This document shows, one piece after another, positions 44,727 through 50,784 of a stretch of DNA of 50,784 nt. The stretch comes from Candidatus Woesearchaeota archaeon (lineage in GTDB: Archaea > Nanobdellota > Nanobdellia > Woesearchaeales > SKGA01), in contig JAIPJP010000006.1 of the NCBI GenBank assembly GCA_021734105.1, positions 1 through 50,784 of the forward strand. The letters are read 5' to 3'. Every line of letters starts with the position of its first letter. The stretch's first letter is position 1. The notes below the pieces were generated by a model. It ran no database searches. It worked only from the letters and a program-made list of their open reading frames with translations, and was not told the DNA's origin. The position numbers were made by a program, and so were the translations under genes.

Positions 44727-45997
44727 TAAGAATGACTAAAAGAATTCTTGCGAGAATTAGTATGATTCCTCAAAGCTTTGCAGGTTTTTTTGGTAAAGAA
44801 ATGAAGCTTCTTTTGCGAAAAAAGAAATATCTCTATCTTTCACTCGCCCTTCCTGTCATTATTGGTCTTATTTATGTATTCATGCTCAATACATCACCTG
44901 ATTCTCTTACTGTATTAGTCTGTGATTTTGATCAAACGGAGTTTACAAAAGGCGCGCTTGCCGGCATTGATAGTTTTAAAATAACAATTAACACACAAAA
45001 TAATTGTCGCGAGCTCATGCGCGATGCAATAATAAATAAAGAGTATTTATTTGGCATGATTATTCCCTTAGGATTTACTAGCAATATAGAAAATTTACAA
45101 CAAGCAAGTATTACTACTGTTTATGATAATAGCGAACCTGCAATTACAGCTCTTGCAGAATGGAAAATTGATTTAGCAATTCAGCCTCTTCGAAATAAAA
45201 TTGTTGAAAGTTTTGCAAAAGAGTTACAAACAACAACTGCGAATGCACAAGACAAAATAGAGATTGCTATCCAAACAATCGACTCAATTTCAATTTCATC
45301 TCTTGTACGTACTAAGCAAAGCATTAGTGATGCAAATGATGAACTTACTCGTGTTGCTAATAGTGATACAAAATTCTTTTCTAATCCCATTAACAATAAT
45401 AAACTAGGCGTTCACAAAGAGCGTAGCATGCTCGAGATTGGTTTTGCCCCTCTCTTTACAATTCTCAATATGTTTCTTGTGCTTATGCTTTGTTCAACAG
45501 GTGTGATGTATGATAGAAAAATGAAATTATTTTCTCGAATTCGTGCAAGCAATAGTCTGCCAGGAACATATATTTTTTCAAAACTTGCATTTTTTACTTT
45601 ACTTACCATCATACAATTTGTTGTTCTTTTTGTACTATTCAAACTCTTTGGTGCTACATTCTCCATTCACTTTTGGCTACTTATTAAAGCAATTCTATTT
45701 ATTGCTTTAATTAATACCCTTGTTGGATATCTTATTGGTCTTATTAGCGATAGTGAAGGGGTCGCGGTGCTTATCTCGCTTATATTCACACTTCCCTTAC
45801 TCTTTTTATCAGGCATGTTTTATCCATTAGAACTTATGCCAAAATTTGTTCAATTTCTTGCACACATTATGCCTTTACAAGCTCAAATGCTCATGCTCAA
45901 AAAAGCGTTGCTTTTTGGAGGAGAAATCGCAAATAAATTATTTTTAATGCCGCTTGGATTATTCATTCTAAGTGTTTTGCTAATGAAAAAAAAGTAG
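44723..45997 (+). CDS. ABC-2 type transporter permease
   Basis: 424 residues. An N-terminal membrane span (LYLSLALPVIIGLIYVFML) is followed by a large external domain (about 65-235, VLVCDFDQTEFTKGALAGI...) and a group of five C-terminal spans (FAPLFTILNMFLVLMLC; AFFTLLTIIQFVVLFVLF; LLIKAILFIALINTLVGYLIGLI; VAVLISLIFTLPLLFLSGMFYPLELMP; LFLMPLGLFILSVLLM). This is the ABC2-membrane layout with the FLSGMFYP turn. It pairs with the ATPase upstream and exports lipids, polysaccharide or small molecules; the substrate is not visible. Confidence 0.9.
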   Translation: MIRMTKRILARISMIPQSFAGFFGKEMKLLLRKKKYLYLSLALPVIIGLIYVFMLNTSPDSLTVLVCDFDQTEFTKGALAGIDSFKITINTQNNCRELMRDAIINKEYLFGMIIPLGFTSNIENLQQASITTVYDNSEPAITALAEWKIDLAIQPLRNKIVESFAKELQTTTANAQDKIEIAIQTIDSISISSLVRTKQSISDANDELTRVANSDTKFFSNPINNNKLGVHKERSMLEIGFAPLFTILNMFLVLMLCSTGVMYDRKMKLFSRIRASNSLPGTYIFSKLAFFTLLTIIQFVVLFVLFKLFGATFSIHFWLLIKAILFIALINTLVGYLIGLISDSEGVAVLISLIFTLPLLFLSGMFYPLELMPKFVQFLAHIMPLQAQMLMLKKALLFGGEIANKLFLMPLGLFILSVLLMKKK

Positions 45998-46060
45998 ATG
46001 CTAAAAAAGGAAAAGTTAGCTAGTAAAAACTTAAAAAAATAAAATAATTAATTAGAATAT

Positions 46061-46441
46061 TTATTTTACTAAAATCGCATCAACGTACGTGTTTTGTCCT
46101 GGTCGGCTCGTAATTCTTGCTTTACCTTTTGCTGTTTCTACAATGCTTCCTTTGGTTAAGATGTTACGCCGTACAAAATGTCGGTTTGCAGGATTTTCTA
46201 AAATAGTTGTTATTGCAACCACTTCATGTTTTTTAGTTGCTGGATCAAATAAATTTACCTTATCTGCAGAAAGAAGCTTGTCCTTTGTATTGCCACCGAC
46301 TGTTCGTTCTTGCTTAACTTTTAGTGGTGCAACTTTTGTTAGTGCTGGAAGTCGACCAAGTTGTCCTAAACGTTTTACTTGAACACGTTTATATCGTCCT
46401 CCAGTCGCTTTTCGTTTTGAACGTAATTGTAGTATTGCCAT
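46061..46441 (-). CDS. rps8e: Ribosomal protein eS8 (S8e)
   Basis: 126 residues from ATG 46441 (MAILQLRSKRKATGGRYK). The start motif, the basic loop KRLGQLGR.PALTK, the TVGGNTKDKLLSADKVNLFD segment and the end PANRHFVRRNILTKGSIVETAKGKARITSRPGQ are those of archaeal S8e, a small-subunit protein shared with eukaryotes. The frame is open 6 codons upstream, but a TATA box (TTTATAAA on the minus strand, about 46466-46473) puts the leaderless start at 46441. Confidence 0.96.
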   Translation of the reverse strand: MAILQLRSKRKATGGRYKRVQVKRLGQLGRLPALTKVAPLKVKQERTVGGNTKDKLLSADKVNLFDPATKKHEVVAITTILENPANRHFVRRNILTKGSIVETAKGKARITSRPGQNTYVDAILVK

Positions 46442-46631
46442 ATAAGCTGCAAGAAACAAGGTTTAATTTATAAAGCTTTCTGGCTAAAGGACTCATCACA
46501 AAAATAACCTATTACCTTCCGCGAAGCATTGTTTTTGCAAAGTTTAAAAAGAATGAATCAATAACCAAGAGCAGTGCGCTTCAAAAGAAACAAAAAAATT
46601 CATTTACCTTCACTTTTTAAGGTCATATGCG

Positions 46632-47504
46632 TTATTTTGGCAACGCGTTTTGACTGGTAAGTCTTCGCTCAGCCCGTCTTAAACGTCGGATACCGTTCTT
46701 TAGAGCCTTTCTCGTTGATTGTTCTCCTATTTTAATCATCTCCTTAACATGTTTACTTCGAATATCAAAGAAACTATAAGATTGAATAGGGGGTTCTATA
46801 AGAATAAGATTGTGTTTTTTAGTAGCTTGCTGTAAAATTCGTTTCGTTAATGCATGAGTCATTATCCGTACGCTATTTTGCAACACGTGAAATGCACTAG
46901 ATACACTAGTGATGGCCTGCCATCGCTCAGACACATCTACAACAATAATAACATCTAAACCCGGTGGCAAGAATTCTATAGGAATGGGTGAATAAAGTCC
47001 TCCGTCCGCATAGTATTGTGTACCAATTTTTTTAGGTGCGAATAGTCCTGGAACTGCAATACTTGCACCAAGTACTGGATGTAATTTTCCTCGATTAAAC
47101 GCTCGTACTTTCCCATTGTTAATATTTGTCGCAATAACTGTTAATGGTATGTTAAGATCTTTAAATGAGTTTACTTCTAAAATATTTAGAATGTGTCGTA
47201 TGAGCCTATCACCTTTCAAAAAACCTAATCCTTTTATGGTAAAATCTGCTAAAAGAAATGGATTTAAAGAAGTGAATTCTTCTTCAGCAACTAGAATTGA
47301 TTTTCCTGAAGCAACACATGTTCCAATAAGTGAACCAACTGAACAACCAGTAATGGCTACAGGAATGATGCCATATTCCTCTAAAACTTTAACAGCGCCA
47401 AGTTCTCCAAAACCGTGACCTCCGCCACCACTAAGAACTAATCCTACTCGTTTACTTTTTATCCAATCTAAATCTGCTGTTGTTAAATCGTTTTTTCTCA
47501 CCAT
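46632..47504 (-). CDS. Patatin-like phospholipase
   Basis: 290 residues. The lipase core begins VGLVLSGGGGHGFGELGAVKVLEEYGI, the oxyanion loop. The nucleophile motif GxSxG is ITGCSVGSLIG. The catalytic Asp is in the YADGGLYSPIP (DGG) motif. These enzymes release fatty acids from phospho- or glycolipids. The gene starts 12 nt after the rhomboid stop, so the pair is one operon at the membrane. Why an archaeon would need an ester-lipid hydrolase is unclear, as archaeal lipids are ether-linked; a host or acquired lipid substrate is possible (inference). Confidence 0.92.
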   Translation of the reverse strand: MVRKNDLTTADLDWIKSKRVGLVLSGGGGHGFGELGAVKVLEEYGIIPVAITGCSVGSLIGTCVASGKSILVAEEEFTSLNPFLLADFTIKGLGFLKGDRLIRHILNILEVNSFKDLNIPLTVIATNINNGKVRAFNRGKLHPVLGASIAVPGLFAPKKIGTQYYADGGLYSPIPIEFLPPGLDVIIVVDVSERWQAITSVSSAFHVLQNSVRIMTHALTKRILQQATKKHNLILIEPPIQSYSFFDIRSKHVKEMIKIGEQSTRKALKNGIRRLRRAERRLTSQNALPK

Positions 47505-47516
47505 CTCTACTCAACT

Positions 47517-48302
47517 TTAAATCTTCCCATATTTAAAATAATCGTCTAATTCATCTTTAGTAAGCTCAATAGTTTTTGAATAATCGGATGATTTTTTGTT
47601 CGTTGTTGAATTTGTTCGTGGTGGAGTATCTCCACGACCAAGATTTACCCGTACTGTTCGACGACCACTTCCAAATCCTTGTTGAGTAAATTTTTGAATA
47701 AACACCTTTTTTTTCTTTAGTAACCACCAGCCAAAAAGCAGTCCTACCGCCAACCCTCCAAGGTGAGCAACATGTGCAACACTGGATGCTGGGTTAAAAA
47801 GCCCGACAAAGTCTATTGTTGCAAATAAAATTCCTGCAGTTCTCATGCTCATTGGAATGACAAAAAAGAAGAGTACACGCAAGTTAGGCAACAACAATAT
47901 AACTAGACCAAGTATACCCATTATAGCGCCACTTGCACCAACTGCTGCAGCATCAGGCGTTCCTATCACATAACTATAACCAATGTAGGCTAGTGCTGCA
48001 ACGAGTCCAGCTAGAAAATATGCAAACCAAAATCTTTTTCTTCCAATTCTCGCTTCAATAAGCGGACCAAAAATCATAAGTGCATACATGTTAAAGAGTA
48101 AATGGCCAAAGCTGCCGTGAAGAAACATCGAAGTAAATATTCTCCATACTTCTCCTGCCACCACTTTGCTTGATATCAGCATAAGTAGTTTTTGAAAGCC
48201 AGGTATAAGTAATTGTAAAATGAAAAATACGATGTTTATCCCTAATAATACCAGCGTGGGACTTCTTGTTTTAATTACTTCTTGCTGACGTTTTACATTC
48301 AT
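47517..48302 (-). CDS. Rhomboid intramembrane serine protease
   Basis: 261 residues with six membrane spans. The catalytic Ser is in VGASGAIMG and the His in VAHVAHLGGLAVG. The first loop has WRIFTSMFLHGSFGHLLFNMYAL, the diagnostic rhomboid segment with His and Asn. A 65-residue polar tail follows the last span (KKKVFIQKFTQQGFGSGRR...), ending in an acidic helix. It cleaves membrane proteins inside the bilayer; substrates are unknown. The neighbouring patatin gene is in the same operon. A TATA-like CTTAAAAAG (minus strand, 48326-48334) fits a leaderless ATG. Confidence 0.93.
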   Translation of the reverse strand: MNVKRQQEVIKTRSPTLVLLGINIVFFILQLLIPGFQKLLMLISSKVVAGEVWRIFTSMFLHGSFGHLLFNMYALMIFGPLIEARIGRKRFWFAYFLAGLVAALAYIGYSYVIGTPDAAAVGASGAIMGILGLVILLLPNLRVLFFFVIPMSMRTAGILFATIDFVGLFNPASSVAHVAHLGGLAVGLLFGWWLLKKKKVFIQKFTQQGFGSGRRTVRVNLGRGDTPPRTNSTTNKKSSDYSKTIELTKDELDDYFKYGKI

Positions 48303-48426
48303 GGAATGTATAAGAAAGAGGTTCTTTTTAAGCTTTGTTGAGCTTTACTTCATTACTGTTCCTACTATTAAATAAAGAATATTTATAAATGATAGTGTTT
48401 TTCCCTACAACTATACCAAAGTAAAA

Positions 48427-48834
48427 ATGATAAACAACCTACTGCAACTAAAAGCGAGAATACGTTTACAGAATATACGACAAATTTCTGCAAAAAAAAC
48501 ATTTGAACGTATGACTAACGCACACACAACAAGTGATTTAATTAATGCAGCTAAAAAATATCAACAATTTCATCAAAAAAATTCTTTAAGTGAAATTATT
48601 GCAAATTGGACCTTGTTAAAAAGTGTGTACGAATCGCCTGCTAATGAGCAAGAAATCTATCGATTAAGTAAAGAAAAAATTCACCATTTAAACCAAACAG
48701 ATCTTGCATCAATTAACACATCTTATAACCAACTAACATATCAATTAAATAAATTATACATGGGTTCATTAAACAAGACGTTTGAGGATATTCTCTTAGT
48801 ACAGGATCTGCCAAAAGGCAAGCACAACTTATAA
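48427..48834 (+). CDS. Hypothetical helical protein
   Basis: 135 residues, family not recognised. The whole chain is helical and rich in Asn, Gln, Lys and Ser (LKARIRLQNIRQISAKKTFERM; NTSYNQLTYQLNKLYMGSLNKTFEDILL). No signal peptide or membrane span. It ends 48 nt before aIF5B; a TATA box ATTTATAAAT (48380-48389) lies about 40 nt upstream of the ATG, and a second TATA box for aIF5B overlaps its own stop. It may be cytoplasmic and translation-linked by position only. Confidence 0.6.
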   Translation: MINNLLQLKARIRLQNIRQISAKKTFERMTNAHTTSDLINAAKKYQQFHQKNSLSEIIANWTLLKSVYESPANEQEIYRLSKEKIHHLNQTDLASINTSYNQLTYQLNKLYMGSLNKTFEDILLVQDLPKGKHNL

Positions 48835-48837
48835 ATA
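48828..48837 (+). promoter_or_regulatory. TATA box of aIF5B
   Basis: ACTTATAAATA overlaps the stop of the preceding gene and lies about 50 nt before the aIF5B ATG at 48883. Transcription would start near 48858, leaving a leader of about 25 nt. Confidence 0.5.
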
Positions 48838-48882
48838 CTTCTTGCGGTTCACTGAACATACAAGCACGCCAGGTAAAGTCCA

Positions 48883-50652
48883 ATGAACAATATAAGAAGT
48901 CCTATCGTTTCCGTTCTAGGTCATGTCGACCATGGCAAATCATCTGTTCTAGATGCAATTAGAGATACAAACATCCTTGCTTCAGAAGCCGGGGCAATCA
49001 CGCAAGCAATCGGTGCATCTATTGTACCTTTAGAAACTATTCAAAAAAAATGTGGAACACTCCTTAAAAATATGGGTATTACTCTAACAATTCCAGGTTT
49101 ACTTTTTATTGATACGCCAGGTCACGCGGCATTCACTTCTCTTCGAAAACGCGGAGGCAACCTTGCAGACATTGCAATTGTTGTAGTTGATATTAATGAA
49201 GGTTTTAAACCACAAACTATTGAAGCAATTGAAATTCTTCGTGCTGCAAAAACCCCTTTTATTATTGCAGCAAACAAGCTTGATCTTATTCCTCGTTTCC
49301 AATCACAAGATACTAGCAAACAAGTTCTTGGTCTCATCGGAACTCAAAATCCTGCTGTACAACAAGTTATCGATACCAAAATTTATGAGCTCGTCGGGCA
49401 AATTCATGAAAAATTTGGTATGCAGGCAGAACGTTTTGATAGAGTATCAGATTTCACCCAACAAATTTCTATTATTCCACTTTCTGCAAAGAAAAGTCTC
49501 GGACTTGCTGAACTTTTAATGGTTATTAGCGCGCTTGCACAAAAATTTCTTGAAAAAAATCTCTTGCTTGATGAAACAGGTAGAGCAAAAGGAACTGTGC
49601 TAGAGGTCAAAGAAGAACAAGGCCTTGGCACAACAATGGATGTTATTATATACAACGGCCAACTCAAAGTCAACGATATAGTAGTCATCGGAACACAAGA
49701 CGGTCCCCTCGTAACACGCGTTAAAGCAATGTTTGAGCCAGAAGCACATAATGAAATGCGCGATAAAAAATCTTCCTTTCGATCAGTTAAAGAAGTCATC
49801 GCAGCAACAGGAGTAAAACTTAGTTGTCCCGAACATAAAGGTGTCATGTCAGGTATGCCACTTATGAGCGCAACATCACCTGATGAAATAAACACTGCAA
49901 AAGAATTTATTACTCAAGAAATAAATAATACTAATATCATTCTCGATAATGAAGGCATTATTATTAAAGCAGATAACATTGGCAGTCTTGAAGCATTAAG
50001 TGTCTTACTTGGAGAAAAAAATTTTAAAATTAGAAAAGCTAGTGTTGGCCCCATTAGTAAAAAAGACATCACAGATGCTGAAAGTAACTATGAAACTAAC
50101 CCCTTAACAGCAGCAATTCTTGGTTTTAACATTCCACAAGTTAATGGTGGAAAATTTGTCAAAGTAATTACTAGCCCTGTCATTTATCATCTTATTGAAC
50201 AATACGAAGAATGGTCTATTACAAAAGAAAAAGAAATTGCTGCAAAGAGTCTTGAAGGACTCATGCGTCCTTGTAAAATTCAAGTACTAGCTAATTGTAT
50301 TTTTCGTCAATCGAACCCTTGCGTTGCAGGAGTAGAAATTAAAGAAGGGATTCTAAAAACAAATATGCCACTTATAAAAAATAGTGGTGAAAAAATATCT
50401 TTTGTTAAAGAAATGCAACTTGATAAAAAGAACGTAAAAGAAGCAGAAAAAGGAAAACAAGTTGCAGTATCCATTCCTAACATAACAGGTGGTCGTCAAC
50501 TTAATGAAGAAGATGTTCTTTACAGCGATATCCCCCCTCCTGATTTTCGCAAACTTAAAAAACACAGTAAACTTTTAACTCCTGAAGAAATAGAATTGCT
50601 TAAAGAAATCGCTGAAATCAAACGTAAACAAGATCCATTCTGGGGAAAATAA
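48883..50652 (+). CDS. infB: Translation initiation factor aIF5B (infB family)
   Basis: 589 residues, normal for archaea. aIF5B is a GTPase that joins ribosomal subunits. The G motifs are G1 GHVDHGKSS, G3 DTPGH, G4 NKLD and a G5-like SAKK. The later domains II-IV are complete, ending in the helix TPEEIELLKEIAEIKRKQDPFWGK, the tail used in archaea to contact aIF1A. No intein is found. After the stop, the last 13 codons and the following A-run are repeated in frame on a 37-codon ORF (50658-50771). Confidence 0.96.
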   Translation: MNNIRSPIVSVLGHVDHGKSSVLDAIRDTNILASEAGAITQAIGASIVPLETIQKKCGTLLKNMGITLTIPGLLFIDTPGHAAFTSLRKRGGNLADIAIVVVDINEGFKPQTIEAIEILRAAKTPFIIAANKLDLIPRFQSQDTSKQVLGLIGTQNPAVQQVIDTKIYELVGQIHEKFGMQAERFDRVSDFTQQISIIPLSAKKSLGLAELLMVISALAQKFLEKNLLLDETGRAKGTVLEVKEEQGLGTTMDVIIYNGQLKVNDIVVIGTQDGPLVTRVKAMFEPEAHNEMRDKKSSFRSVKEVIAATGVKLSCPEHKGVMSGMPLMSATSPDEINTAKEFITQEINNTNIILDNEGIIIKADNIGSLEALSVLLGEKNFKIRKASVGPISKKDITDAESNYETNPLTAAILGFNIPQVNGGKFVKVITSPVIYHLIEQYEEWSITKEKEIAAKSLEGLMRPCKIQVLANCIFRQSNPCVAGVEIKEGILKTNMPLIKNSGEKISFVKEMQLDKKNVKEAEKGKQVAVSIPNITGGRQLNEEDVLYSDIPPPDFRKLKKHSKLLTPEEIELLKEIAEIKRKQDPFWGK

Positions 50653-50663
50653 AAAAAATGAAA
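50610..50663 (+). repeat. Direct repeat, copy 1 (3' end of aIF5B)
   Basis: About 54 nt from CGCTGAAATC through the aIF5B stop, the A-run and ATGAAA. It is repeated at 50729-50784 with an A-run longer by two (8 vs 10). The codons for AEIKRKQDPFWGK are identical in both copies. Confidence 0.9.
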
Positions 50664-50771
50664 AAGGGAACTGCACAGCGTATTCGACCAAGGGGAGAAT
50701 ACTCTATTGCTCGCCTATGCGTAAATGGCGCTGAAATCAAACGTAAACAAGATCCATTCTGGGGAAAATAA
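50658..50771 (+). CDS. 37-codon ORF carrying a copy of the aIF5B C-terminal tail
   Basis: ATG at 50658 lies 5 nt after the aIF5B stop. The first 24 residues (MKKGTAQRIRPRGEYSIARL...) are basic and unrelated to aIF5B; the last 13, AEIKRKQDPFWGK, are identical to the aIF5B C-terminus, with the same stop. The frame is preserved because copy 1 and copy 2 of the repeat agree in phase. A third ATGAAA (50779-50784) begins the next unit at the right edge. It could be a tail cassette, a duplication remnant or an assembly artefact at a contig end. Coding is not proven. Confidence 0.45.
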   Translation: MKKGTAQRIRPRGEYSIARLCVNGAEIKRKQDPFWGK

Positions 50772-50784
50772 AAAAAAAATGAAA
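50729..50784 (+). repeat. Direct repeat, copy 2 (runs into the window edge)
   Basis: Copy of 50610-50663, 119 nt downstream. The repeat unit from ATG to ATG is 121 nt (50658 to 50779), so a tandem array may continue beyond the window. Confidence 0.85.

Noticed and set aside
48883-50652. Intein in aIF5B
   Set aside because: Archaeal aIF5B can carry inteins, but all domains here are continuous and the length is normal.

Overview
The window is an AT-rich chromosomal segment of an archaeon, most likely a DPANN member related to Woesearchaeota/Pacearchaeota. Archaeal markers are Orc1/Cdc6, a GINS subunit, NucS, Nre, Kae1, eS8, aIF1A, aIF5B, Spt5, the FtsZ-SecE-Spt5 cluster, and a tRNA-Ala with a textbook bulge-helix-bulge intron. 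Several genes are of bacterial type (GrpE/DnaK/DnaJ, LspA, a cluster-less MutY), as often seen in DPANN genomes. The lineage is an inference; no database search was possible. Many genes look leaderless, with an archaeal TATA box 22-30 nt before the ATG. Others carry Shine-Dalgarno sites that match the 16S 3' end.

Layout. 1-5.3 kb: a Lys-rich C-terminal tail, two orphan genes, NucS, a radical SAM/TRAM-like protein and a tandem pair of paralogous unknown genes. 5.3-7.3 kb: replication block (GINS, Orc1/Cdc6). 7.3-17.4 kb: lipoprotein, M29 aminopeptidase, secreted Cys-rich protein, DUF4346-like protein plus U32 protein, MutY, Nre, Kae1 and an IVS-type four-helix-bundle protein. 17.7-23.3 kb: minus-strand rRNA operon 16S - tRNA-Ala(TGC, intron) - 23S, with both processing stems visible and three repeated promoter-like boxes upstream; no 5S is seen. 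23.6-29.2 kb: chaperone cluster grpE - small ORF - dnaK - DHH phosphoesterase - dnaJ. 29.4-37.1 kb: mostly lineage-specific unknown genes, with a nucleotidyltransferase, a DUF7768-like protein and a PUA protein. 37.2-50.8 kb: membrane-anchored triple-thioredoxin protein, ftsZ-secE-spt5, aIF1A, a minus operon with LspA, an ABC exporter, eS8, a rhomboid-patatin pair and aIF5B.

Functional themes. Information processing dominates (replication, PCNA-linked repair, translation initiation, t6A). A second theme is the cell envelope and extracytoplasmic proteins: lipoprotein plus signal peptidase II, rhomboid protease, patatin-like lipase, thiol oxidoreductase and two large secreted or anchored unknown proteins. 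Intergenic DNA is unusually rich in perfect hairpins and short repeated elements. The most unusual observations are the repeat at the right edge, which places the aIF5B C-terminal tail on a new 37-codon ORF, the intron-bearing tRNA-Ala, the upstream element shared by several promoters, and the repeated promoter boxes of the rRNA operon.
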